A DNA stretch of 53,424 bases, from NCBI GenBank assembly GCA_005776585.1, contig SXOX01000045.1:1-53424 (forward strand). Direction: 5' to 3'. The position numbers and the translations under genes were made by a program. The DNA is from Pseudomonadota bacterium. GTDB lineage: Bacteria; Myxococcota_A; UBA9042; GCA-2863065. Of the stretch, positions 23,416-32,422 are shown one piece after another. The notes beneath the pieces were generated by a model, which was not told the DNA's origin, searched no databases, and saw nothing but the letters and a program-made list of their open reading frames with translations. Within the stretch, counting starts at the first letter, position 1, and every line of letters begins with the position of its first letter.

Positions 23416-25246
23416 AGCCAAACACCTGTGAGAGCAACCCGTAGACGCCGATGGACAGCGCCGCGATCGAGTCGCCGGCAATGAGGCCGCCGCCCACGAG
23501 CGAGGTCGTGCTCATGTCCTCCGGGATATCAGGCGCGGTCCCCGCGGGGGCCTTCGGAGCGTCCTTCAGTGCCTCGTTCTTGATGGTCTCGGCGTAGGAC
23601 GCCATGACGCCGCCGACGCCGAACCAGAGGCTCGTCGTAAACTCCACGAAGCCGCCGAACGACGAGGCGTAGGGGGAGGGCAAGACCACCGCGTCCACCA
23701 CGAAGCCCACGCCGTAAGCAAGCTTGCCGCTCTTGATCCAGTCCTGGTACTCCTTCCAGGCCTTGAGCAGCTTGCGTAGGATCTCGACAGTCAGCCCGAT
23801 GGCGAGGCCAATCCAGAGCGCCTTCATCACGTGCGGCTTGCTCTCGGTGATGCCCTTGATGGCGCCGACGAACTTGTAGGTCATCGCCGACTGCCACTTG
23901 TCCGCGCCGGGGACGTCCTTGTTGACGAACGTGTTCTCGCGCAGCACCGGGTAGGCCTCCATGAACACGTGCGCGAAGGCGACGGTCATCACGGCGCCCA
24001 TGACGATGCCAATGGCCTGGAACCGAAACTGAATCGTGCGGTTGGTCTTGAGCCGCCAGCCGGTCGAGCGGTCCTGCTGCATGTCGACGCCGATGGAGCA
24101 GGCGACGAGCAGGATGGCGCCGCACATGAGCGCGACTCCGGCGTCCTTGAGGCCGATGGCGGCCAGGATGAAGACGCTGACCACGAAGGCCGACGAGATG
24201 GGGTTGCTGTCCGAGATGCCCGTCGAGATGCCGTTGATGAGCACGAACAGCAGCACGAGGCCCATCGCAATGCCGACGTACAGCGGCGGGAGCGCCAGGA
24301 TCCGGGTGGCGACGAAGAACAGCTCGACGGCCCAGAACGCGATCCAAGCGAAGAGGCGCGCGTTGCTGGTGCGGCTCCAGTCGTCCTCCGGCGCGACGAC
24401 GCGGGTCTTGGACTCGCCCCAGGTCTGCGCTGCCTTCATGAGAATGAGGACGATGTCGACCGCGGCGGCGCCCATGATGGTGCCGAGCGCCAGGATGAAG
24501 CCGATCTTGCGGAACGGGGCCCCCTCGTCGAGCCAGCCGATGGAGACCAGATACGGCTTGAGCATCTCGCCGACCGCGCCAATGACGACTGCCGGGATGG
24601 TAATGCGTGCGCCGACGACCATGCCCGCGCCGAGCGTGGAGGTCGACATGCCGACCGCTTCGATCGCGGGGACCTTCATGCCCGCGAGGCCGCCGATGAG
24701 TCCCACCAGCGTACCCGTGCCGAGCTTGCTGACCGACTGGGCGAGGATGCGCTTGTCCGTCAACGCGCGGAGGATGTTGGCGACCGCGAAGCCCGACGGG
24801 AAGGTGAGCTGCATCTTGTCGACGACGATCGGCGTATACAGCATGCCGACGCCGCAGCCGTACATGCCGATGCAGAGGAAGAACAAGATGAGCTGCCAGG
24901 TGGGCGGTTGTGGCAAGCCGAGCCAGACCATGGCCTGAATGAGCACGCACATGCCGGCCATGCCGGCGACAGACGCTGCCATTGTCTGCATATAGTTGGC
25001 GCCGTGTTTACCCTCGACGCCGTAGCCGTAGGTTACGGTGCTGCCGAGGATGCCCGCGAGCACCTGCCCGCCGACGAAGAAGCCGAGCGAGAAGTTCATG
25101 TACGCCGCGGTCACGCCGCCGAGCGGGCCCAGGATGAACATCGCCAGCGCGGCGAGCAGCAGGTAGTAGCCGGGCGTGTTGATGCGGGGGAGCCACATCC
25201 ACTTGCGCGGATCGGCGGGCGGGGGAGGCGCTGAGGTCGTGCTCAT
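23414..25246 (-). CDS. Oligopeptide transporter, OPT family
   Basis: This 610-residue membrane protein has a cytoplasmic Pro-rich start (TTSAPPPPADPRKWMWLPRI) and some 14-16 membrane helices, the first being YLLLAALAMFILGPLGG. Features of prokaryotic OPT proteins are LTFPSGFAVANILRALTD, the NGISTGISDSNPISSAFV loop, and the VGFVVDAVVLPSPYASSFGGFVE region near the end. Family members import small peptides or metal chelates with protons. It is a single gene; the start ATG at 25246 lies 83 bases from the divergent PI-PLC-like lipoprotein. The stop codon lies in the right arm of the palindrome. Substrate cannot be read from the sequence. Confidence 0.9.
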   Translation of the reverse strand: MSTTSAPPPPADPRKWMWLPRINTPGYYLLLAALAMFILGPLGGVTAAYMNFSLGFFVGGQVLAGILGSTVTYGYGVEGKHGANYMQTMAASVAGMAGMCVLIQAMVWLGLPQPPTWQLILFFLCIGMYGCGVGMLYTPIVVDKMQLTFPSGFAVANILRALTDKRILAQSVSKLGTGTLVGLIGGLAGMKVPAIEAVGMSTSTLGAGMVVGARITIPAVVIGAVGEMLKPYLVSIGWLDEGAPFRKIGFILALGTIMGAAAVDIVLILMKAAQTWGESKTRVVAPEDDWSRTSNARLFAWIAFWAVELFFVATRILALPPLYVGIAMGLVLLFVLINGISTGISDSNPISSAFVVSVFILAAIGLKDAGVALMCGAILLVACSIGVDMQQDRSTGWRLKTNRTIQFRFQAIGIVMGAVMTVAFAHVFMEAYPVLRENTFVNKDVPGADKWQSAMTYKFVGAIKGITESKPHVMKALWIGLAIGLTVEILRKLLKAWKEYQDWIKSGKLAYGVGFVVDAVVLPSPYASSFGGFVEFTTSLWFGVGGVMASYAETIKNEALKDAPKAPAGTAPDIPEDMSTTSLVGGGLIAGDSIAALSIGVYGLLSQVFG

Positions 25247-25328
25247 GGGGGCCGACCGTAACACGGCTCCCGAGCGGGCGGAACTTTCGCGCGTTGACTC
25301 CGCGAGGGCTTCGCCGCAGCCTGCGTCG

Positions 25329-26426
25329 ATGATGCGCCGCAACCTCGCCTGGCTCGCCTGTGCTATCGGATGTGCCTCGACCGCGGCGGAGAGCGCGCCG
25401 AGCGACGTCTCGCTGGGCGTGGACGTCGGACCGGATCTAGGGGCCGAGGTCGGCAGCGTGGCGCTGGACGCTGGCGTCGACGTCTCCGTTGAGCTTCCCG
25501 CGCCGCCGAAGTACCCCAACGATGGCGTCCTGCGCCTGAACCAGCTCCAGCATCGCGCGACGCACAACAGCTACCACGTCGCGCCCGAGGGGGCGGCACC
25601 CGGCGGGCCGTGGACCTACACGCATCTCCCGCTCGATCAGCAGCTCGCGACGCAAGGCGTGCGCGCCTTCGAGCTCGATGTGACCGACGAGGGGCCGGGC
25701 GAGGAGGGGCTGCGGGTCTACCACGTGGCGATCCTCGATGACCGCACGGTGTGCGACACGCTGGCCGCCTGCCTGAAGCAGATTCGAACCTGGTCGGACG
25801 CGCACCGCGATCATGCGCCGATCGTCGTCCAGATCGAGCCCAAGAACGCCATCGGCAAGGGTGGCCAAGGGCTCTTGCGGCTCGACGCGTCCATCCTCGC
25901 GGTGTTTGGCGCAGACCGCCTCGTGCGGCCACCCGACGTGCAGAAGTCCGCGCCTACGCTGAGGGAGGCCGTGCTCACCGGGACGGCCTGGCCCACGCTC
26001 GGCGAAGCGCGTGGCAAGCTGGTGTTCGCGCTGAACGGCAGTGACGAGACCAACCGCGGCTACGTGAAGGCGCATGCGAGCCGCGCCGACCTCGTGGTCT
26101 TTCCGTACCTCGACCCGCCCGATCCCGACGCCGCGTTCGTCATTCGCAACGACGCGCCAGCGGCGGCGAAGGAGATTACGGCGCTCGTGACGCAGGGCTT
26201 CATCGTCCGAACGCGCGCCGACACCGACGGCGTCGAGGCGGTCACGAACGACCGGACCGTCCAGCAGGCCGCACTGCAAAGCGGCGCGCACCTCGTGAGC
26301 ACCGACTTTCCGGCGAAAGTGCCGGGCACCGACTATTGGCTCGAGCTGCCGGGTGGGACGCCGTCGCGATGTAATCCAGTCAGTGCCCCCCCGAGCTGTA
26401 CGAGTGGCGACATCGAGCGGCCGTAG
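25329..26426 (+). CDS. Lipoprotein PI-PLC-like phosphodiesterase (Ca2+-dependent PI-PLC C1 group)
   Basis: This 365-residue protein has a lipoprotein signal ending in CAIGC, an acidic linker, and a TIM-barrel phosphodiesterase. Motifs LNQLQHRATHNSYH (first catalytic His), FELDVTD, VYHVAILDDRTVC (second His), PIVVQIEPKNAIGKGGQGLL (Glu and Lys) and HLVSTDFPAKV near the end fit the PF16670 group. It probably cleaves phosphodiester head groups of inositol or related lipids or glycerophosphodiesters at the cell surface. A weak promoter-like pair (TTGACT 25294, CAGCCT 25317) lies six bases before the first of two ATGs. Cys pairs near the C-terminus (SRCNPVSAPPSCTSG) may form a disulfide. Confidence 0.85.
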   Translation: MMRRNLAWLACAIGCASTAAESAPSDVSLGVDVGPDLGAEVGSVALDAGVDVSVELPAPPKYPNDGVLRLNQLQHRATHNSYHVAPEGAAPGGPWTYTHLPLDQQLATQGVRAFELDVTDEGPGEEGLRVYHVAILDDRTVCDTLAACLKQIRTWSDAHRDHAPIVVQIEPKNAIGKGGQGLLRLDASILAVFGADRLVRPPDVQKSAPTLREAVLTGTAWPTLGEARGKLVFALNGSDETNRGYVKAHASRADLVVFPYLDPPDPDAAFVIRNDAPAAAKEITALVTQGFIVRTRADTDGVEAVTNDRTVQQAALQSGAHLVSTDFPAKVPGTDYWLELPGGTPSRCNPVSAPPSCTSGDIERP

Positions 26427-26433
26427 CGCCCGG

Positions 26434-28932
26434 CTACTTGGAGGTCTTCAGGTCCGTGAGGTTGGCCCCACCGGGATAACCATACGAGACGTCCTTGTGG
26501 AACCCGTAGACGATGATCCCCACGGGCGCGGACGCCACCAGCGTGTGCGTACCCTCACCGATCAGGAGCCGGGCCACGCGGAACTCCGCCCCCGGCACTT
26601 CGACGAAAGCGCCTGCGCCGACAGGCTTTCCGTCGAGGTCGACGGTCGCGTCCTTGGGGATGAGCACGTTCACGTAGTTCACCGAATAGGCCGTCGGTGT
26701 CAGGAACACATAGTCCTTGCGCCACTGCTCGATGGGAACGGCGAGGATGAACGAGGGATCGCCAATGACGTTACAGATGCCACCGCTGGCGCCAGGTCGG
26801 ACGTAACACGCGCGCCCGACCTCGCAGTCCGCGTCGGTCAGACAGCTCGCTTGCGAGCAGACGCCACTCGTCTTGTTGGCTCCGGCCGTGTAGCCCGGCG
26901 GGGCGCAGAGGGCGCCCGCCTTTAGGCAGTTGCTCTTGGCCGTACACACCTTGGCGCACGCTCCCGACTTCGCAGGATCGGCGGACGGAACACAGAGGGC
27001 TCCCGGACCGCAGTCCGGCGTGGCCGCGCACTTGGCCGGCGCGCACAGCATCCCCAGGCTCGTCGTCGTGCAGGCGGCCCCGGCGGCGCAGTCGTTGTTG
27101 GCCTTGCACTTCGTGTAGCACTGCCCCTTGGTTTGGCCGGCCGCCACGGAACACACGGCGCCGGCGCTGCACGCGGCATAGCCCTCGCCGCAGATGCGTC
27201 GACTACAGATGCCAATCTCGGGCGAGAGCGTCGTCGAGCCGATGGTGCCGGCGACGCAGTACTCGCTCGCCGTGCACCCCAGGACCTGAGGCGTGCACGT
27301 GTCCAGGCACTCGCCGGTGCCGTTCTGGCCCGAGCACACCCCGGAGGGACACTCGGCGTCCGTCGCGCAGAAGGCGTCCTCGGTCAGGGTCTCATACGAA
27401 GACGCGATGAACTCCCCGACCAGGACGGGTTTAGTGGCCTCGATGAGGAAGTCGCCCTTCGTCGCCAGATCGTGAAACGTGCCGCGAGCCAGCGTGACCG
27501 GATTGTCGACCCCACCCGAGAAGCTCACGTGCGTGTCGTCCTCCAGAGCCAGGATGCGCCAGTGCTCCGGCTCGGCGCCGCGCGGCTGAGTCCGGCCCGC
27601 GACGAAGCGCATCCCCCAGGTGCTGGTCGGAAACAGCTGCATCTCCAGGTGATCGCAGCAACACTTCTTGACGGGCGTCGTGCACACGTTTCCGGCAAAG
27701 ACCGAGACATTGGCCGAGGCGGTGACGCGGGTGCCTGTCAGGTTCTCGCGCACAATCACAGGTTTAGCGGCCTTGAGGTTCAGCACCTCGCCCGCATCCA
27801 GCGTCGTCGTGAAGCTCTCACCCTTGGCGATCGCCGGAATGCCACCACCGGCCTCGATCGCGCCCGTGGGCACCACCGTCACCGAGGTCCCCGCCTTTGT
27901 CCCGACGATCGTCACGAACGCGCCGCCGCCCGAGCCCGTCATCACCAGATACTCCGAGTCGATCGCGTTGGTCGGCAGCAACAGCGTCGCGTCATTCGAA
28001 TACACCGGATTCTCATTGTCCAGGGGGTTGAACTGGTACGCCACGAACGGCCGATTGCCCTTGAGTCGCCACGCCAGCGCCGCCTTGAGCGTGCCCTTGA
28101 TGTTCCGCGGGCCGAGCTTGAGGGTCTCGATACCCTTCGGTGGCACCGTCTTCGTCAGGACCGCGACGCCCTTCGCCGTCTCGTGCACCGTGACCGTCAG
28201 CTCCTTGGTCGCCGACGGGTTCGACAGCACGACGGCAAACTGCGCGTTGGCGGCCGCGATGCTCGTGAAGCCTTCCTTGACGTCGTCGACGTTCTCGAGG
28301 TCCACGGCGTAGTAGTCGCAGCCCTGGTTCGTGTTCAGCTTGACGTCCGCGGCGCACGGCTCGAGGCAGAGTCCGAGCTGACACTCCGCCGACTCCGGGC
28401 AGGTCGCAGTCTTCTTCCAGGCCGCCGCCGTCTCGCTGGTCGCCTGACACTCCCACGCCTCTTGCACGCCAGTGGCGCTGGTTCGGCACTCGCGCGCGCC
28501 GGGCGCACACTCGACGCAGTTGCCCTTGATACACGCGATGTGATCGGCGCAGGTCTCTTGGAGCACGAGCCCTTGGCCCTCCGCACCACACTCGAGGACG
28601 TCCTGGCCCTGACAGATACGCTGGCCGGTCTGACAGGCGTGACAGACGCCCGTGTCGCAGACCTGAGGCGCCGGGCAGGTCGTGGGCGTGCCCCACGTGC
28701 CGCTCGGCGAGCACAGCACCTTCGCGTTACCCTGGCACGTGCTCTTGCCGGGCTGACAGGTCGCCGGCAGGGTGACGTCGGCGGTGCCTGTGGACCCCGC
28801 GGTCTCCGGCCCCTCCACCGTCGCGCCGTCGCTCGACCCGGGTTGCGTGTCGGTGCGACGGCTCCCCGGCTCGGCCGTACAGGCGGTGCTCAGCAGCCAC
28901 AGCGACAGGATCAGGCGAGGTCGAGACGTCAT
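26434..28932 (-). CDS. Lipoprotein with IgGFc-binding domain and cysteine-rich repeats
   Basis: This 832-residue lipoprotein has a signal ending LLSTAC. After a linker come cysteine-rich segments (about 60-195; CQPGKSTCQGNAKVLC, CVECAPGARECR), then an IgGFc-binding-type domain: DYYAVDLENVDD, AQFAVVLSNPSA, PFVAYQFNPLDNENPVYSNDAT, LLLPTNAI and TIVGTKAGTSVTVVPTG. This domain is split by a second cysteine-rich block (CATDAECPSGVCS to CNVIGDP) and resumes with WRKDYVFLTPTAYSVNYVNVLIP. The domain name comes from a mammalian mucin-like protein and does not imply IgG binding; bacterial copies are thought to be adhesive surface proteins. It is in a long minus-strand run of envelope genes. No enzymatic site is visible. 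Confidence 0.85.
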   Translation of the reverse strand: MTSRPRLILSLWLLSTACTAEPGSRRTDTQPGSSDGATVEGPETAGSTGTADVTLPATCQPGKSTCQGNAKVLCSPSGTWGTPTTCPAPQVCDTGVCHACQTGQRICQGQDVLECGAEGQGLVLQETCADHIACIKGNCVECAPGARECRTSATGVQEAWECQATSETAAAWKKTATCPESAECQLGLCLEPCAADVKLNTNQGCDYYAVDLENVDDVKEGFTSIAAANAQFAVVLSNPSATKELTVTVHETAKGVAVLTKTVPPKGIETLKLGPRNIKGTLKAALAWRLKGNRPFVAYQFNPLDNENPVYSNDATLLLPTNAIDSEYLVMTGSGGGAFVTIVGTKAGTSVTVVPTGAIEAGGGIPAIAKGESFTTTLDAGEVLNLKAAKPVIVRENLTGTRVTASANVSVFAGNVCTTPVKKCCCDHLEMQLFPTSTWGMRFVAGRTQPRGAEPEHWRILALEDDTHVSFSGGVDNPVTLARGTFHDLATKGDFLIEATKPVLVGEFIASSYETLTEDAFCATDAECPSGVCSGQNGTGECLDTCTPQVLGCTASEYCVAGTIGSTTLSPEIGICSRRICGEGYAACSAGAVCSVAAGQTKGQCYTKCKANNDCAAGAACTTTSLGMLCAPAKCAATPDCGPGALCVPSADPAKSGACAKVCTAKSNCLKAGALCAPPGYTAGANKTSGVCSQASCLTDADCEVGRACYVRPGASGGICNVIGDPSFILAVPIEQWRKDYVFLTPTAYSVNYVNVLIPKDATVDLDGKPVGAGAFVEVPGAEFRVARLLIGEGTHTLVASAPVGIIVYGFHKDVSYGYPGGANLTDLKTSK

Positions 28933-29038
28933 GGTGCCCCCCGGTGCGTCGAGCGGGAGGCTAGCATGAATCTTGCCGCTGGCGAAGTGTCACGGGACTG
29001 GGGTCGAAGCGTACAGTGCTTTGCGTAAATATTTGTCG

Positions 29039-31501
29039 TCAGGGGTTGAAGTACTTGGTCATATAGCTCTTTGTCACGTAAGGGCCTGAGCCCCCCGTGG
29101 CCACCTTGGGGACGAACTTCCCACTGGGCCACTCCAGCATTCCAACGGACCACAGGTCGAGCTGCGCGAGCTCAACGCTCGGCGACTCGTAGGTCAGGGT
29201 CCCGAAGTGATAGACCCGGATCGTCGCCTGGGCGACCCCGAAACCGTTGGATTTCCAGTAGTGTACGCCAACTACATAGCTCGCCCCGGACTCCAAGGCG
29301 GCGTGGTTGAGGTTCTCGGGCCCGCCTCCGTCGTCGTCCTCGCGGTCCAACGACGGATCATCGTCGATAGACGGGTCAAACGAACCCCATGCCGGCTTCG
29401 GGTGGTACCAGAAGACGTCGTAGTCGGGCGAGAACCACGGATCCTTCTCGCCATCTTTGTCGAGGTCCTCGTTCCAGGGTGCGAGTTGCGCATGGGCGTA
29501 GTGCAGGTCGAGGTCCGAGCCGGCACTGAGGCCGCTGTCGGTCTCGTCCGGATCGAGTGGCGTGGTCCACAGCAGCTCGATATGGACGGCCTCGTCCGGA
29601 ATGACGTGCACGGTCGACTCGACGGGGTCGCAATTCGGAGTGCCGTTTCCATCGGTGACGTCGAGGTGAAACACGTAGGTTCCCGCGACGTTGACCTCGA
29701 ACGTAGGGTTCGGAAAGGCGTTGTGGGGGACGAAGGCTGATTTCGAGCCCGAGGGCTGCTCAACGGTCCACTTCCACTGCGTGATGGCCTGAATCGGCGC
29801 AAAGCTCTGATCCCCATGAAGGTGTAGGTTTGTCTGCGGAATGACGTCCTGGCCCTCTTGAAGAAGGATCACCGCGTTTGGACACGCGTTGTCGGAGCCG
29901 AACCCCTTGACGGGAACCGACACGCTCGGTTCGACCCCATTCGACTCGATGACCACCGTGGCCGTGTCTGGAATGAGTGTTCCTCCCGTATCCTTTGCTG
30001 CGGGCTTAGGCGGCGTATAGCTCACCTTGAACGTCGTCTTGTGGTTGCTCGGGAGTGTCACCGGGTTGGTGGGCGAGACCGCTGCGCCGTCGTCGTGGCC
30101 CTTCAGTGTCTTGAAGTCGAGCGAGAACGCTAGTGACGAGTCATCCGAGAGCCTGATAGACGTGATCACGAGCGGTTCTGAGCCTTTGTTCGAGAGCTCG
30201 GCAGAACGAACTTGTGGAACGCCGACCTTCCACACGCCGAAGTCCATCAGGGCCGGCAGAACGCGCAGTACCGGTGCGGTCGCATTGGCGGACAGCGGGA
30301 CGACGAGACCTGTGCTCGCCTTGGGGTCGTTCGTCTGCAGAGTCAGGTTGCCAGACGCCGGAAGGTCATCGTTCGACGTAAATAGCACTGTGAAGACCGC
30401 CTCGAGGCCAGGCTCGATGGCGACTGCCGGCTGGAGCGCGACCGGGCCCGAACTGGCCTCCATCGTCCCGAAGCCGCTCAACGTAGGGTAGCGCACCCGA
30501 AACCCGGCATGCCCTGTCAGCGTCAGCCCTAAAAGGGCCAGCGTTCCCGGGCCCGCGTTGGACAGTCGGATCTCTCGGGACTTCTCGACTTTGACCGGAA
30601 CCTTGCCGAAGCTGACGGTCACCGGTGCCAGGCTCACTTGCGGCTGAGGCAAGCGAGGCTCGAGTTCGAGCGCGAGCACCTGCTGCGCGACAATTTCCGT
30701 GTTGCTCGCAATGGTGAGGCTAGCCTTGGCTCCGGGCATCGAGGTCAAGGCGCCGAGAGTGAGCTTCAGCGGCGCGCTCGAGGGCAGCCCGCTGCTCGTC
30801 GGTGAGATTGTGACCGGGACCACCTTCGCGTCCGAAATCGTGACCTCGGAGCCTCCCTGTTGCGCGCTCAACAGGCGGAACGCGCCGTCTGAGCCCGTCG
30901 CAGTCGGCGCCAGTAGGATCGAACTCAACTGCAGGTCGGCGTCGCCCTGGTTCCAGATCGTCACGGTCTGTCCGACGGACTTGCCGTCGCTGCTCGTCGC
31001 GACCGGGACCTTGCCCGCCGGACTCTTGGGATGGTCGAACTGGACGGACATCAGGGGCTTCTTGCTCTCGAGCGGAGTCTCGAGGACCTCGGTCTTGACG
31101 GTGATCACGCGCGTCCGTCCGTCGTCGTAGGTGATGGTCACCGTAGCGGCATCGGGCGCGGAGTTCGTCGGCACGTAGACGATGAGGAACATGGCCGACT
31201 CGTCCGGCGCAAGCTCCGTCTCGGTGACCGCGGTCACGCTGAGCTCAGTCGAGGTCGCATCGAGCGTGACCGAGGCGATGTGCGCCGAGACCGGAGACGC
31301 GTAGGGGCAGGTCAGGGTCACGGGCTTCTCGGCTTTCGACCCTATGGCCGTGGACGGGAAGCTGACCGTCTTCGGCTCGACCAGGAGAATGGCCTCGCCG
31401 GCTTTGGCTCCGGGGGTGTCGGTGCTCATGCTCGCGGGCGTCTCTCCGCAGGCCGCGCAGACGAGCGACAGGCTAACTGCAGCCTGAATCCGGCGCTTCA
31501 T
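29039..31501 (-). CDS. Lipoprotein with ASH/choice-of-anchor-D domains and C-terminal beta domain
   Basis: This 820-residue protein starts MKRRIQAAVS with lipobox LVCAAC and an AGGGGAGA ribosome site. Several Ig-like ASPM-SPD-2-Hydin-type repeats follow: VEPKTVSFPSTAIGSKAEKPVTL, SLAPVTVSFGKVPVKVEKSR, LPALMDFGVWKVG and others, each starting with the aromatic-Gly strand and containing S/T-N-x-G-x-x-x-L. Towards the end is a PKD-like stretch (QAITQWKWTVEQPSGS, GTYVFHLDVTDGNG) and an Asp-rich region (DPSIDDDPSLDREDDD), possibly calcium binding, before the final domain. This C-terminal part, with DLDLHY, YDVFWYHPKP and YVVGVHYW, occurs in other myxobacterial surface proteins as far as I recall. 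Function is probably structural or adhesive. Confidence 0.8.
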   Translation of the reverse strand: MKRRIQAAVSLSLVCAACGETPASMSTDTPGAKAGEAILLVEPKTVSFPSTAIGSKAEKPVTLTCPYASPVSAHIASVTLDATSTELSVTAVTETELAPDESAMFLIVYVPTNSAPDAATVTITYDDGRTRVITVKTEVLETPLESKKPLMSVQFDHPKSPAGKVPVATSSDGKSVGQTVTIWNQGDADLQLSSILLAPTATGSDGAFRLLSAQQGGSEVTISDAKVVPVTISPTSSGLPSSAPLKLTLGALTSMPGAKASLTIASNTEIVAQQVLALELEPRLPQPQVSLAPVTVSFGKVPVKVEKSREIRLSNAGPGTLALLGLTLTGHAGFRVRYPTLSGFGTMEASSGPVALQPAVAIEPGLEAVFTVLFTSNDDLPASGNLTLQTNDPKASTGLVVPLSANATAPVLRVLPALMDFGVWKVGVPQVRSAELSNKGSEPLVITSIRLSDDSSLAFSLDFKTLKGHDDGAAVSPTNPVTLPSNHKTTFKVSYTPPKPAAKDTGGTLIPDTATVVIESNGVEPSVSVPVKGFGSDNACPNAVILLQEGQDVIPQTNLHLHGDQSFAPIQAITQWKWTVEQPSGSKSAFVPHNAFPNPTFEVNVAGTYVFHLDVTDGNGTPNCDPVESTVHVIPDEAVHIELLWTTPLDPDETDSGLSAGSDLDLHYAHAQLAPWNEDLDKDGEKDPWFSPDYDVFWYHPKPAWGSFDPSIDDDPSLDREDDDGGGPENLNHAALESGASYVVGVHYWKSNGFGVAQATIRVYHFGTLTYESPSVELAQLDLWSVGMLEWPSGKFVPKVATGGSGPYVTKSYMTKYFNP

Positions 31502-31565
31502 GGGCTTCTCCCCTGCGGGCACCATTGCCGCAATGACCTGACCATGGCCACGACACGGGTCAGAG

Positions 31566-32402
31566 TCAAGCGTTTTCAGTCTTAGCGACGCGCTGCGCCG
31601 CGAGAGCCGCGGTGACGCCGCAGGCGTACAGCAGCCCGAACGCCGCCAGGTAGAGCCATAGGAGCAAGCCGAAGATGGCGCCCGCCGCGCCATAGACCTT
31701 CTCGTAGCCGGCGACGTGCTCGAGGTAGAGCGCCAGCGCGTAGTGCGTGACCTCCAGAACGACCGCGAACACCAGCGCGGCCGTCCAGCGATCTCGGCGA
31801 TGAAAGGGGTCGCGCGAGAGGAACTTGACGATGACAAAGAAACCTGCGGCCAGCACCGCCGCCTCGACGGCGAGGCGCACGAGGGCGGTGTCCAGCAGCC
31901 AACCGGGGAGGCCCAGGCCGGCGCGCTCGAACCAGGTCGCGACGAGCGACTTGACGAGCTGCCATAGGAAGATGGTCGCCCCTGCGCCGACGACCCCGCT
32001 CGCCAGCAGCACCTTCGTGAGCAGGAAGTGGCGCTTGCGCTGCGTCCCGAGCGCCGCGTTGACGCCGGTCTCGGCGGCGTCGAAGACGGCCGTCGCGCCG
32101 AAGAGCACCATGGCGTAGGTGAGGAAACCCATGGGGTTGTGAGTCTCGGCGAGCGCGTGAAGGGCGTCCTTGATTTGGCTGGGCAGGAACGGCAGCGCGG
32201 CGCTGAGGGGCTCGAGGATCTGGTCGATGACGGGACGGTCCGAGGCGGAAGGGCCGACGCGCGTGGCGAGCTGAGCGATGAGCGTGGCAAAGACCAGCGT
32301 GAGCGGGAGCATCGAGAGCAGGCCGAAGTACGCGATGGTTCCCGCGTGCTGTGGGCCGCTCGCGGCGAGCGTGCGGCGCCATCCCTCGCGTGCGGCGGCC
32401 AC
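31566..32402 (-). CDS. YihY/BrkB-type inner-membrane protein
   Basis: This 278-residue protein has about six membrane helices, with the family start AGTIAYFGLLSMLPLTLVFATLIAQL, a middle FGATAVFDAAETGVNAALG segment, and the end YGAAGAIFGLLLWLYLAAFGLLYACGVTAALA. The family was once named RNase BN but is a membrane protein of unknown function, perhaps a transporter. The start is uncertain: a GTG at 32402 shortly after the upstream stop (32423) fits domain length, while the open frame runs further upstream through the neighbouring gene. It is the last gene of a coupled set with the TPR-like lipoprotein and the BKACE enzyme. Confidence 0.85.
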   Translation of the reverse strand: MAAAREGWRRTLAASGPQHAGTIAYFGLLSMLPLTLVFATLIAQLATRVGPSASDRPVIDQILEPLSAALPFLPSQIKDALHALAETHNPMGFLTYAMVLFGATAVFDAAETGVNAALGTQRKRHFLLTKVLLASGVVGAGATIFLWQLVKSLVATWFERAGLGLPGWLLDTALVRLAVEAAVLAAGFFVIVKFLSRDPFHRRDRWTAALVFAVVLEVTHYALALYLEHVAGYEKVYGAAGAIFGLLLWLYLAAFGLLYACGVTAALAAQRVAKTENA

Positions 32403-32422
32403 GAGGCGCAGGACCCGGTGTC

